Positions 10,891-21,808 of a DNA stretch of 51,280 nt are shown in pieces. This stretch comes from Schizophyllum amplum. Lineage: Eukaryota > Basidiomycota > Agaricomycetes > Agaricales > Schizophyllaceae. The notes beneath the pieces are model-generated. The model was not told the origin of the DNA and did not search any database. It saw only the letters and a list, made by a program, of their open reading frames with translations. Positions within the stretch are counted from its first letter, which is position 1; every line of letters starts with the position of its first letter. Where the stretch lies: the NCBI GenBank assembly GCA_007026445.1, contig VDMD01000151.1, positions 1 to 51,280 of the forward strand, given 5' to 3'. A program made the translations under genes and the position numbers.

Positions 10891-12163
10891 GGGCCCACGG
10901 TTATGCAGAAGATACAGGATGGTTGAGCTCAGGAGATGATGAGAGTAGAAGACAAGGACGAAAGAGGACGAGATGGATTGCAGACGAACAATCGAACAAT
11001 GGCAACTTGAAGGATTCCCACGAACACGTCATCAGCAGTACAGATGACCAAAGTCTCGCAAACAAGCGCCTGCACACGGATCAAATTGATCTTGAGCACG
11101 CTCTCTTGATAGATTTATATGGCGCGCAAATAACTGCGCACAAAAGCTTGGTCCAAAAGTCTGTTGCGTGATGGCGCTTTGCTCTATCTTGCTCTCGGTG
11201 CGTCTCATTTCTCGAGGATAAGCGCAAGCGCAGGGCCTGACTCTACCGTACGAGCTTTGGTTCGGTATACCACTGACGACCAGGCAGGTGAACCGACAAT
11301 CGTCTTGCTCATCGAGAACGGCGTTGTGTAGTGGGCTGAAGACCTCCTCACCAATGGCCGATCCGGTCGGTCTGCAGACGCTTATCTGGATGGGGATGGA
11401 TATTGGGCAGGGGTCTTAGGGCCGAGAGTCTATCCGCCTGCGAGTACAAAGGCCGCAGTATGTATTGTCATAGCCTGACGACCAAGCCCTCCGATCGCGA
11501 GCGAAGCCGCGCCAGTCGGAGCTGGGCTGCATGATATACCATTTCTGTGTATACGGTCAATGTGTACAGAGTGAGGAGGAGGATCTAAGGTCGCTCGGCG
11601 TCGAGAGAGGACGGGAGGAAGTGAGAAGTACAATGGACGCGACGCGCGCAGATTCCGCTACCTAATATGGGAATTTTATCTGCCTCGGTCCGACGCTACC
11701 GCGCACGTTGTGTCACAAATTCGATCAAAAGCTGTTCGGGCCAAAATTATGACGAGTTTTACCGTCCAGGACGCTGTCATGGGAGGGATCGGATTCCGGT
11801 CTGGTATAGTCAAAGGACGAAGCACTCGGATAAAATAACCGATGTATTCATATCATTCTAAACGACACTCAATAAAATGTGTTGGTTGCACGCGGTGCGG
11901 GGGGCCGCGGCGCAGGTGGCAGAACGGCTGCTTTCCGAGTTGTGGGCAGGTTTCACGGCCCGTTAATAAGCGCCTGGGGCGCGAGGGCGCGAGGGCGCGT
12001 GCCGCGAAGGCACCTCGGACTCGTCGCTGTCGTTGATAGAAAGCGAGTCCGTGGCGCATCGCGGTTAAGGTTAACCGACGTCCGTTAGATATAAAAGCAT
12101 GGCTATGAACGAGATCGTCCGCTCATCTTCCCTACTCACAATCACAACGACTGAACTGCAAGC
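10891..12163. other. Intergenic region between divergent genes
   Basis: It contains the upstream regions of MYND copy 2 (left) and the reductase (right). Open frames here lack good starts and recognisable domains. The last 200 bases hold a GC-rich stretch (about 11960-12010) and a TATA box. Confidence 0.4.
12090..12097 (+). promoter_or_regulatory. TATA box of the aldo/keto reductase gene
   Basis: TATAAAAG lies 74 bases before the ATG at 12164, a usual distance for a fungal core promoter with a short leader. No other candidate promoter is as clear in the window. Confidence 0.6.
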
Positions 12164-13283
12164 ATGGTGAACTACGTCGGCAAAAAAGTTGGTCCAATCG
12201 GCTTTGGTCTCATGAGTGCGTTGCGCCCTTTGTCTATCGCTTCGTCCTCGCAGTGCTGACCTTCACTTCGTACTACTCAGGCTTGACCATGGGGTCGAAG
12301 GTCAGCATCGACGAGGCTGTGGAGTGCTTAAAGACCGCCCTCGAGGCAGGCGCAAACGTCTGGAACGCCGGCGAGTTCTACGGCAGCCCTGACCACAACT
12401 CGATGCACGTCATCAAGGCCTACTTCACCAAGTACCCCGAGGACGCCGATCGTGTTGTACTCAGCGTCAAGGGCTGTATAACGGGAGCGGGCACTCCGGC
12501 TCTGAAGGTCGATACCTCCGACGCGGGTATTCGCCGCAGCGTCGACTTCTGCTTGGACATCCTGGCGGGGACGAAGAAGATCGACGTGTTCGAGCCGTCG
12601 CGCAGGAACAAGACGGTGCCGCTGGAGGAGACGATGGGCACCTTGAAGGCACTCGTCGAGGAGGGCAAGATCGGCGCTATCGGGCTGTCGGAGGTCAGCG
12701 CAGATACTATCCGCGCAGCGGCCGAGTACGCGCCGATTCTCGGCGGCGTCGAGGTCGAGTTCTCGATGTGGTTCACGGATATCCTGGAGAACGGTGTCGC
12801 GAAGGCGTGCGCAGAGCTCGGCATCCCCGTCATCGCGTACACGCCGCTGGGATCAGGGTTCTTGGTGAGTTCTGGTTACAGGCTCAGGACTTCCGGGCCA
12901 CTTACCATATGTTACAGACCGGCCAGATCAAGTCCTTCGATGATATTCCCGAGGGAGACTTCCGCCGTCATAGCCCTCGCTTCCAGCCGGACGTCTTCGA
13001 CACCAACCTTCGGCTCGTCAACTTCGTCCAGGAGCTCGCGACGCGTAAGTCCTGCACGCCCGCTCAGATCGCCATCGCCTGGGTCTGCGCGATGAGTGGC
13101 AGACCGGGCATGCCGACCATCATACCGATCCCTGGCTCCAAGTCGGTGTCGCGGATCAAGGAGAATTCCACGTTGATAGAATTGACGGAAAGGGAGGTGG
13201 AGGAGGTCGCTGCGATGTTGCGCGAGTTCGAGGGCAAGGGCGAGCGATTCTTTGGTCACATGAACGCACTCAACTGGGGTTAG
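12164..13283 (+). CDS. Aldo/keto reductase, pyridoxal reductase (AKR8) type
   Basis: Three exons: 12164-12215, 12281-12864, 12918-13283; 333 residues, the usual length of the family. The N-terminus reads KVGPIGFGLMSLTMG, the first strand of the (beta/alpha)8 barrel. NAGEFYG carries the catalytic Tyr, VVLSVKG the Lys, then GTKKIDVFEPSRR, GLSEVSADTIR, VEVEFSMW and AYTPLGSGFL. Near the end IPIPGSKSVSRIKEN is the NADP-phosphate-binding segment. The match is closest to fission-yeast pyridoxal reductase, which reduces pyridoxal to pyridoxine with NADPH in vitamin B6 salvage. A cytosolic enzyme is expected, since no signal peptide is seen. Related fungal AKRs act on other aldehydes, so the substrate is inference. 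The gene stands alone; it is intact. Confidence 0.85.
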
Positions 13284-15000
13284 ACGTTTAGAGGTCGCTC
13301 GGTAGAAATGTGAAGTAGATCGAAACGTACAAGAAGTCCCGCTGAACGTCCTATGTGTAGCAGAATTGGCGGCATGGTGGCAAGGATACGCTGCTATCGC
13401 TTTTGTGATTTACCTCGATAGCAACTGCATTGACAAGTATGCCTTCCGAGTCCGGGTCAAACACGTTCGTATGTCTGCACTGCCAAAAAGTTCGTCCCTG
13501 CGCCGCCTCTCCTCAGCGTACCGCGTTTTTGTATCTGTGGAGTTCAGTAAGAATATAAGAGTGAGACGGCGCGGCGAGCGCAGCCATGACCACGCGCCAT
13601 ATGCGCGATAGTATTCTAAGGGCGATACCCTGGATAGCTGAGTTCCGCAGATGAGAGTGTAGACATAGTCACCTGAGAAAGACAAGAGGATTCTGAGGTC
13701 AGTTCGTCAGCGAAGGACCTTCGCAGAATAGAGGCGCAGTTGCCGTGCGCCGTGAAAGGGAGTATGAGATGGTAGTAGACTCGCCTGCGGGCCCTGTTGT
13801 GTTGCATCTGCTGGTCGAGTCGTGAGGTTTGCGCTTTAAATTAGATGCCGAAGGGCTTTAAAATTACACAGAGCGCCCTTCGACGTCTTCACGCTCAGCA
13901 CGATGAAGGCGCGCTGCAACCGGCGATCGCGCCGATCGAACCGGGTTCAAGGGTACCGGCAATTGCCGCACAGCGATCACTGCCAGCTGGCAGCAGCGTC
14001 CTGCCACTCGCCAGTCAAATCCAGTACTCACGCAGTCGTCGCGCACTGCAGAAATTGGGCGGCATACTATCGGCAGTCGCTGTATGAAAAGTCACAGGAC
14101 GAATGCGGAAAATTTTCTGATGTCATCAACAGGGCGGCACATACGGCGACCACGAGCCCTTGTGGGTTGTTTCCTGCCCCCACGTCTGCGCCACTGCCCG
14201 TACTCGCTCGCGATAGAGCTCCACACCCCTTTACAAGCTCGCTCGTCTTGGCTGAAGCGCCATGAACAACGGAAAATCTCGCCCTCTATCGCCTTTATCT
14301 TGTCAACATCGCCTCCTCCAGACGCTGAGCTACGGATCGCGACAGATTGCGTATCGCTACGAACAGTGTACGTGGCTATGGATACGGATGTCTCGACTTC
14401 CAAAGCATCGTCACAGACACCCACTCGCTTTTTCCTTGTACTCTTCAATTCGATCGTCGCTGGGCCTCTTTTTTGCTTTGATAGCGGGCTGCTAATGGTC
14501 CGCGTCGGTGGTATGGCTCAGCGTACGCTTCGTACAAGACATGCGATTGGTATGTTCTGTGCCGGAATGTCGAAACTGCATCGTCGGGGCTTCATTCACT
14601 GGTGCGCGGCAATTATGGCGCTTTCTCCTCTTGTGCGGCGCGGTGCCCGGTTATTTCCATCATCACATGCAAGGGCGACGGGCATACATCGCGGGCCGGT
14701 GAGTCAGCGGAACCTCAACCATTGCCGTTAACGAGATGCGATCACACCTCCGTCAGCCATCGATCCTTCTGGGCCGTATACGCCTCTACAGGGCCCCGTC
14801 TCGCTCGACTTTACCGCACTCTTCTCCTCGCGCGCTGTGTCGCGCTCACTACCGGGAGGCCTCGGAACTCTGCAAGGGCCGCCCTACTTCTTCCTTCAGC
14901 TCGTACTTCTTCGTTTCGGGATCTCCGCGTAATTCTTCCGTCGGTTCTCATGGGTACGCATGCCGGCTCCCACGTCTTTCGGCATCCATATGTCATCCAA
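13284..15000. other. Region without a recognised gene
   Basis: Several plus-strand open frames occur (13845-14087, 14084-14731). The longest, 215 codons from an ATG at 14084, has one hydrophobic run (FFLVLFNSIVAG) but no domain or family I know, and composition typical of chance frames in GC-rich DNA. No tRNA or transposon feature seen. Confidence 0.35.
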
Positions 15001-15132
15001 TGCAATGAGCTGGCAAAGTGCCGGCGGTCGCGACCATCAACCTTCCGGGCCTTCTACCATTCACGCTGTCGAGGACGAGACTCCGCCAGGGACCGCTCGC
15101 CGGGGGCTTATATGGGTAGCTACTCGGGTCGC
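15001..15132 (+). repeat. Promoter-like segment duplicated in inverse at 18800-18936
   Basis: About 130 bases resemble the reverse complement of 18800-18936. Shared blocks include GCTGGCAAAGTGCCGGC (one base differs), GTCGCGACCATCAAC, and CTTATATG followed by CTACTCGGG or CTACCTCGGG. The TATA-like motif and the position upstream of short frames suggest a duplicated promoter. The two copies face each other across the DUF6699-like gene pair. Confidence 0.6.
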
Positions 15133-15256
15133 TAGCCGTTTATCGTCCATCCTTCCCTCACCGCCTGTCTTTCCCTCACCGCACATCCTTGCCCCCTCCC
15201 AGCTTCGCTTCGCGCTGCCTCGCGATTCTTCTGTCTCGTACTCGAGTGCGTGGACC

Positions 15257-15505
15257 ATGACGGCCTCCTCCTTCTACGCCCACGCTTGCCCACCTCCTTT
15301 CGCCGAACGTCATGGATCGGTGACTCAGGCTTACGCTGTTCGGCCGCTCAGGACGCGAAAGCTCTTGGCTTATCTAAGCCCCGTGCTCGAGGCGCACGGG
15401 GTCGTGGGAGATGAGATCAATGCTGCTTGGACGCCAGACCGCCTCGTCGATATCGCGGAGCGCCAGATGAAGAGGATTTGGGAGATGGGCAGGGCGGCAG
15501 TATGA
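15257..15505 (+). CDS. Small hypothetical protein
   Basis: A single open frame of 82 codons starts at an ATG about 140 bases after the TATA-like motif at 15107. The C-terminal half reads like protein (RKLLAYLSPVLEAHG, NAAWTPDRLVDIAERQ, KRIWEM) and looks helical and charged. I do not recognise a family. A missing 5' exon is possible. It lies upstream of and in the same direction as the DUF6699-like gene. Confidence 0.4.
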   Translation: MTASSFYAHACPPPFAERHGSVTQAYAVRPLRTRKLLAYLSPVLEAHGVVGDEINAAWTPDRLVDIAERQMKRIWEMGRAAV

Positions 15506-15882
15506 TTTGGACGACTGCAATGAATTTTCGAGGTGCGTCGGTGCATTTTTCTATCGCGTGGACCATCGTCTGAGATGCGTTCCTGCAGCCGCGCCGCTCT
15601 GCGAACCACGTATAGCTCGTCGCGGGTATAGTTCTCGGGCCGTCCCGGGACTCTTTTCGGGCCGACCAGGCTCGAAAAACGCCACCTCGGGCGACGGAGC
15701 GGTGATGCGAATGCGAGACTGGGCCTTTGCGCGCGTGTCGAGAGGTCTCGCGTGTCGAGAGGCTCGCGTGGCGAGAGGCGCACGACTTGTCTACAGCCCT
15801 CAATCTTACCGTACGTTGCCTCAATCTCAATCGCGAGATTTCGCTGATTTTCCTACTCCAGAACCTAGCGAGATCGCCGGGA
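15506..15882. other. Intergenic
   Basis: Spacer between the small hypothetical gene and the DUF6699-like gene. The downstream frame runs open into it, but no ATG nearer than 15883 fits the paralogue. Otherwise nothing recognised. Confidence 0.35.
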
Positions 15883-16635
15883 ATGTACAACGCAGACGGG
15901 CATGCAGGCGCTGGGGGTGCAGTGCGGTTCTCCGAAGTTATCAGTACCCGCGAGAGAACTCCGTCGCCGTCGCCCTCCCCTACTGCGCTGCAGATACAGT
16001 TGGAAAGCGGGCCCGACCGACAAGAGGAGAAGAGAATTCTTGGGAGATACATAGCTCCTGGTGCGCTTACCGTTAATATGTGCCTCCTCGCCACTGAAAG
16101 ACCTTCAGATGTCCAATCTCATCCTGCCCTGACGTCGACGCCGCAAGTGCGCTTCTCCAGCCTCGCCGCCGCTCCCGCGGCCCCCGTCCCCGAGGCGCAG
16201 TCGAGCGGTGTCCCACTCTACCGTCTCCTCGACTATCCCTGCGCGGCGTTCTTCGTCGACTTCTTGTGGGACGAGCACAAATTCGCACAGGCCCTAAGCC
16301 ACCCCGCCTGGGACACCGTCATGTCGACGACGGGGGCCTCAAGCTTCCGACTCTGGATCAGCTTGTCCCGCGGCCGGTTTATGGAGATGTCCCTCCCATC
16401 GCGCCCCCTCACTGGTCGAGTGATCGTGACCGCCGCCCGCCGACAGCTTCACCAGCGCATCACGAGCGCTTCGCGCCCGGTTCCCGATGCGCAGGAAATT
16501 GTCAACCTCCGGGCGCCGCGCCGTGCGAATGCGCGCGAAAGGCTCGAGATCGACCGTCTGGGGGCGAAGACGCTGTTCGGCGGAATCCAAGCGACGGCGG
16601 AGGGTATTGTGCTGCACCTCGCGAGCAACGCGTAG
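15883..16635 (+). CDS. DUF6699-like protein, plus copy
   Basis: Two exons, 15883-16060 and 16109-16635, 234 residues. The N-terminus is low complexity (TPSPSPSPT). The folded part has the pattern of fungal DUF6699 proteins: a PLYRLLDYPCAAFFVDFLWD segment, a strand pair around FRLWISLSRG, a helix with RQLHQRIT, an R-rich stretch (RAPRRANARERLEID), then LFGGIQATAEGIVLHL. The gene at 17219-17985 has the same intron position and phase, the same Ser-Pro N-terminus and the same closing strand, so the two are paralogues. DUF6699 has no established function. The intron end at 16108 was chosen because it keeps the frame and matches the paralogue. Assignment rests on pattern memory, not a search. Confidence 0.6.
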   Translation: MYNADGHAGAGGAVRFSEVISTRERTPSPSPSPTALQIQLESGPDRQEEKRILGRYIAPGALTVNMCLLATERPSDVQSHPALTSTPQVRFSSLAAAPAAPVPEAQSSGVPLYRLLDYPCAAFFVDFLWDEHKFAQALSHPAWDTVMSTTGASSFRLWISLSRGRFMEMSLPSRPLTGRVIVTAARRQLHQRITSASRPVPDAQEIVNLRAPRRANARERLEIDRLGAKTLFGGIQATAEGIVLHLASNA

Positions 16636-17218
16636 ATTCGGCGACTTGCGGCTTTCTATTTACGACCACGATCTACATGTCTGGTACATGGGATCATAAT
16701 GTAGTTTCTGTTATGTCGACCGGGTCATTGAGTACGGCTTGAGCGTACGCATGGGACTTTGGCATCTCGCTACTTTTCAAATATTATGCACATACTCGTC
16801 TCATTTCTGTACGCAAGAAGATGCCGTTGTGGCTGTTGCTTCACTTTGTACAAAATGTACATGGCGTTTATGATTATTTGCACTGGCAATCTGAGAGGGC
16901 GGAACGGCTGCATTCAAAGACAAGCGACTTGACTGAACTTCAATCCGTCGACCGCGACGGCAGACGGACGCACAGCGAGTCGATGGTGTCCAGCACGAAT
17001 TGTGATATTGTACAAACGTTACATATGCGATAGAGCCAGTAACGTGGAGGGAAAGCTGCGAATCCTGACGACTCGGTAGGTATCGTTCGTGTAGCGTACA
17101 GGTCGTGACTCGTGTGGTCTACAGGTCGTACACTGATCATGATTAATGCTTCAAATGCTCGTAAACTGCTCGCGTAGCCGATAACGTTAAAGATAGATAC
17201 TCGATGTTCGTGTTTGTC
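16636..17218. other. Convergent intergenic spacer
   Basis: AT-richer DNA between the 3' ends of the two DUF6699-like genes, presumably holding both polyadenylation regions. Nothing else seen. Confidence 0.45.
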
Positions 17219-17985
17219 TCAAAGCGCAAGAGCGCGCAATTGTCCCCGGCTCGCAAGCCATAGAACGACTCCCCGCGCGACAATCGAAAAGCCTGCAAAG
17301 AGGACCTCATCGCCGAAGAGATCAATGTTCATGACTATCGGGAGGTGCATGCGCCTCTGCATGGCCCGATGCTCATCATCGGTGAGGCGGGCCTCGGTGC
17401 GCAATACATCATGGGCGACGGTGGCGACCCTCCCTGCAGTGACGGCTTGAGCGCCGTTCGACGACAGGAGGACCGATAGATGGGGTCCGCCTTCGCTTCT
17501 GGCGCGAATGTAAAGAGAGATGGGGTGGGTGGTGTCGGCGAGACGCTCCGTCCACGGCGGGCGCGTGACATCTATGCTGCTTCGACTAAAGTCGACAGCG
17601 TCAAAGGCGACGTGCGGAATGTAACGGACACGGGGGTCTGGAGGGTTGCGCGCATGGAAGCGCGCGTCGTACGGGGACGGTTGCGGCGCCCAAGATGGCG
17701 CAGCGGGTGCCCGCTGCACGGGTAGAGAAACGGGAGGGAAGGCTGGGGCTGCAGCTGTTGAACCTTTTCAGTGGTGTGAGCACGCATATTCAACAACAAC
17801 GTACCCGCATGAGCCGCAGGCCTCCGATGTTGCTGCCTATGCGTCACGTTTGTCGAAACATCTTCCGTTGACGATACAGCAATGTGCCATGGCGGCGAAG
17901 AGGGCGACGGGGAGTCCGGCGAAGGCGACGGCGGGATAGCCTCAGAATCCCATGAGAAACGAACGATCTTCGAAAAGCTAGCCAT
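17219..17985 (-). CDS. DUF6699-like protein, minus copy
   Basis: Two exons, 17985-17805 and 17763-17219, 241 residues. It begins MASFSKIVRFSWDSE, has a Ser-Pro-rich linker, then QRAPAAPSWAPQPSPYD, PHVAFDAVDFS, ISLYIRARSEGG, VTAGRVATVAHDVLR, a helix with DDEHRAMQRR, and DEVLFAGFSIVARGVVLWL. The VTVxDVL-like strand and helix and the closing phenylalanine-glycine strand are the marks I associate with DUF6699. It is the convergent paralogue of 15883-16635. No signal peptide. Function unknown. All phases close and no damage is visible. Confidence 0.65.
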
Positions 17986-18290
17986 TTCCTATGCACAACT
18001 CGGCTGTTATTGAGAATTTTGAGCGACAACGCCAGCGAGGAATATCGACCGAGATTCGAGCGACGCGCAGTGCAGATGACCGCAGGCTGAGAGTCGTGAA
18101 TAGCCATCATCGCACAGAAATTCGATCAAATATATTGTTCCAAGAATGTTCTGGCTCGGCCGAAGACGACACATTGCGCTTTGCGGTCATGGTAATCAGG
18201 AGCGCCTCATCGAACCATTGGGGGCGTCAGAGCACATGAGCTAACAATAAGGACAGTAAGGCGATTCTGCAGCGTGTTTTAGTGTATTGA
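17986..18290. other. Intergenic
   Basis: Upstream region of the minus-strand DUF6699-like gene; nothing recognised. Confidence 0.35.
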
Positions 18291-18509
18291 TGCAAGCAAA
18301 CCGAACCAACCACGCACCTAAAATACGCATTCCGACTCTTCTCTGACCTCATCCCCGAAGAAGATCTCCTCCGCCTCTGCGACGCTCGCTACGACGGATG
18401 CGCGTCGGGGCCTGGATGCCCGATTAGTAGGGGCCACCCCTGTCCGAATCTCATGTCTAATCTTCCACGCCTCATCAGCCTCATGTACAACGCGCGGGCC
18501 ACGTCATGA
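18291..18509 (+). pseudogene. Coding-like fragment of unknown family
   Basis: An open stretch without an ATG encodes LKYAFRLFSDLIPEEDLLRL followed by CDARYDGCASGPGC, a Cys/Gly-rich patch and LPRLISLMYNARATS, ending at a stop at 18507-18509. The residue use looks like real protein rather than a chance frame, and an upstream AG could be a splice acceptor. I do not recognise the family. It may be the last exon of a lost or undetected gene, inserted between the minus DUF6699-like gene and its promoter-like segment. Confidence 0.4.
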
Positions 18510-20135
18510 ACATGAGGCAGGCGATGCGCAGAAGTCAAACTATGTGCGGAAAACACCGCCGAGCCCTGCCCTGGTTCGCCGGCGACGCGCGTCTCCCGAC
18601 CGAGCCATTGTCGCAAGCCTCAATAGGTGATCGATAGAGCGTGATGCACCGTCGAGCGGGTGGACAGGACGACGCTGTAGGCCGTGACAGCAAAGAGGTC
18701 GAAGGCAGCGCGAAGGAGCTCGCACGATGGGGACGACAAAGAGGGAGGGGAGGAAGAGAATGTGAAGAGGGGAAGTATGGACGTATCAGCTGCGTGCGCC
18801 CGAGGTAGACTCCTCATATAAGAGCGTAGACTCCCCGGGAAGTCGGCCTCGCGTAATCGTGTCGCCTACCCAGTGAATGAAGGACGCCCTGGAAGTTGAT
18901 GGTCGCGACTGCCGGCACTTTGCCAGTTCATTGCAGACCGGTCGCATGCTCGCCGAATCAGCGTGCGAACGAGATGGCGTGTGAATCGTTACCAGGTCCG
19001 CCGGCGTGGCGAATCGGAAGTCCGAGCTGCAATAGACGGATGGAACGACGTAGCAGCGCAGATACACAAAGTCCGCTGGGAGATCAAGAGAGAAAAGGCC
19101 ATAAGCACAACCTGAGAGCAAACGCGCACGTACCAGAGCGAGGTCTAAGGCTCAGAAGGTATGTACAGCCTGAGACCCGAGAAGATCGATGGCTATGACG
19201 TGGTGGACGTATCAGAAATCAGGGTGAGAAACACGGGCTTCGTTGATTCGCTGGTGCATTGTATGGGCCCAGTGCTTCCTGGCCGTATGCGGGTGCAACG
19301 GCACAAAGGGAGGCAAGGGCCAATACGAAGGCGGCCAGTCGGCCAAAAGGACCCGAGGGCTATATATTCCAGTGAGCGCTCCAAGGAGAGTCAAGAAACA
19401 TGAGCCTCAGGCGGAGATGTGATTTGTGGAGCGGAGCGGTCGACGAGGACGAAGAGACGAGCAGCGATCTCCGAGTAAAAATTGCCTGTGACGACGGCGA
19501 CGGTGGATAGCGGCCACGGATCGTCAGCAATCATTGCACAGTATGTAGATGACTTTGAGCGCACCTGAAGCGCTAAACAGCGTGACGACGGACGTCGTAT
19601 GTGTCGCCCAGATTGTCCGATGTGAGGGATCTGGCTTCCAGTCTTCAGAGCTGTGTACAGGCGAGTTCGTTGACAGAGGCGTTCGGGATACAGAGACAGA
19701 GCATAGCAGAGACATGGCGTCGAGAATCAAGATGAAAGCAGGACGCAAGGCCACGTATCTCTCGTATGTGCGGGCACTCTTTTTGATCAAGAATTTTCCC
19801 CCGTTTTGGGTTCCGAGTTTCTCACCGTCACGCCACACTTCTTCGGAACGATTGTCGTCGATAGATGTATCAAGGACATGATCTCTGCCCTAGGCTAGGT
19901 ATGTAGCAGTTCCCTCGTAGCCCCGAGTCCGCGAACCGTCGTACTCGTGCATCTCTTTCGCGCTCTATCTCGCCTGCAGCCTGCTCGGGGCCGGGCAGCG
20001 GCATCTGCCGCTGGCACGCCTCCGCGATCACGCGCACGTTTTGCTGCTTGTCTGCGACCACCACGCAACCATACTGCACGAACGAACATCTCTGAAACCC
20101 TCGACACGCATTGCTCCTATCGCCAGCAAGAACTC
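18510..20135. other. Region without a recognised gene; holds the inverse promoter-like segment
   Basis: The minus strand carries the promoter-like repeat at 18800-18936. Minus-strand frames downstream of it (18620-18817, 18389-18616) show no known domain. One minus frame near 19255-19350 is hydrophobic enough to resemble a signal peptide, but it follows a stop directly and has no start codon. Confidence 0.35.
18800..18936 (-). repeat. Inverse copy of the promoter-like segment at 15001-15132
   Basis: Read on the minus strand it shares the blocks described for 15001-15132, including the CTTATATG motif. With the convergent DUF6699-like genes between the copies, it marks the outer edge of an inverted duplication centred near 16.9 kb. 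Confidence 0.6.
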
Positions 20136-21223
20136 ATGTCCGAAAATTCGACTCGTGTTGAGGACCTTTGGTTCGACGACGGGAGCATTGTGCTCAATGT
20201 CGGGAACCGACTTTTCTGCGTGCACAAGACGATTCTTGCCTTGCATTCCGGTTTTTTCCGCGACATGGTGGCAAGCGCGGAGCCCTATCCGAGCGAGGCG
20301 TTTGAAGGGATGCCTCTCGTCACGCTTCACGACGACGACCCTCGAGACATGACTCACTTCCTCAAGGCTGTATATCTTCCAGGGTAAGTACAGCCTGTCC
20401 ATGCGCATTTTGTCTCAAGTATAACTCAATGCGCAGATACTTCCTCCCTCCACCATCGCGCACATCGCTCGAAATCATAGAGGGTGTTTTGCGACTCGCG
20501 CACAAGTACGACGTACCGCAACTTCGTCGACACGCGCTGCAGCATCTGGCGATCGCGTATCCGACAGATCTGGACAAACTCTCAGACGCAGCTGCGCTTT
20601 CTACGTACATCTATTGTCCGGACGCGGACATGGTCGGCACAGTACAGGTCATCGCTACACTCGCACGCGAAACCGAGGCTCTCTGGCTCCTTCCCAGCCT
20701 CTACAACGACGTGCTGTATAATGCCCCGGCTGCCGTTCAGTCAGAGACCACCTTTCTTGGTCGCCAGCGACGGTTATCCTCCGAGGACGTCGCTGCCTGC
20801 CTTGCTGGATGTGACGCGATGTGTACAGTGGAGTATCCCTTCGACGCATTCTTCTCCTCGACGCTCGGATGCGGAGAGATGTTCTGCACCGTTCGCAGGT
20901 TGCTCTACTTTGGCTCTGGAAAACTCAACGATGCCACGGGTACTCCTTTGACGCGCGATCCTGACTGGTTTGACGATCCTTCGAGCTCGATGGACGTCTG
21001 TGATATGTGCGCGCGTGAGATGCGGGCATACTACAAGCAATGGAGAGCGGGAGTATGGCAAAGCTACCCCCAGTACTTCAAGCTACCTGCTTGGGAGGAG
21101 CTCCTTCGTATGAAGTGCCGCGACTTGGAGGTGCGTTGTATCGTCAGAATTACAGTGCCGGACTGACGCTGATTGTAGCTCCCTGCGCCAATGAGCAATG
21201 GTGACGCCGCGAGTCAGGATTGA
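20136..21223 (+). CDS. BTB/POZ domain protein
   Basis: Three exons: 20136-20383, 20437-21130, 21179-21223; 328 residues. The BTB fold occupies roughly residues 8-130: DLWFDDGSIVLNVGNRLFCV, HKTILALHSGFFRDMV, VTLHDDDPRDMTHFLKAVY, then after the first intron LEIIEGVLRLAHKYDVPQL. The rest is the mixed helical region usual in Agaricomycete BTB proteins, with paired cysteines (DVCDMCAREM) near residue 280. BTB domains dimerise or bind Cullin-3; basidiomycetes have large families, mostly uncharacterised. No Kelch or zinc-finger partner domain follows. The start at 20136 gives the usual short lead before the BTB strand. No damage seen. Confidence 0.85.
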
Positions 21224-21808
21224 GCCGAGGCTAGTGTTGCCTCGGGAGTCGTCTTCAAGTTGTTTGCCCGCACGGACAACGCCCTCGTCGTAGGTTCTTC
21301 TTACCCTTGATTTCGCTCATTGCTTACCGAACAACATAGGTATGTATTTCTTGACCTGGTAAAACAAATGCGACAATCTTCTGCTCGGATTCGCACTCTT
21401 TCTGTCCGTGCGCTCGGCGTGATCAGCGCGAACCCAGGTAAGCTCCCAGGCGGCTTACACTGCCCATGCCGTCTGGAAGAGTGCTCCCCGTAACCCGTTC
21501 GATCAACTTGTCCGTCTATTTCTTCAATACAATTACCCGTCTTGACATAGGCCCGGGTGCGTGTCATATGCCCCTACAACGCGCCGACTCGTTTGGGGTC
21601 CCCGGAGGTGAGTAGCCGCCGCTAGTGAGCTACCTTCATGGCTAGCTGACGCTTCCGCTAGCTAATCTCCCAAGTTCGCGTGCTCGGCGGCGCTTCTATT
21701 GACGTGCATGAGAGTTTGCGCCCACAGTGGACTGCGCTCATGGGATACTTGAATGGTGCAGACAGGTCAAGTGCGTCTCGCCGCTTCCTATCCTCCATTC
21801 TTACCACC
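21224..21808. other. Intergenic between BTB and P450 genes
   Basis: Nothing recognised apart from the presumed P450 promoter. No clear TATA box. Confidence 0.4.

Noticed and set aside
10923..11171. Charged 82-codon plus-strand open frame upstream of the reductase
   Set aside because: No ATG in the frame and no similarity to a known family.
14084..14731. 215-codon open frame on the plus strand
   Set aside because: No recognisable domain, unusual composition, and overlapping open frames on both strands as expected in GC-rich DNA. Not called as a gene.
19193..19394. Signal-peptide-like hydrophobic run on the minus strand
   Set aside because: The frame has a stop immediately before it and another within about 45 codons, with no start codon.
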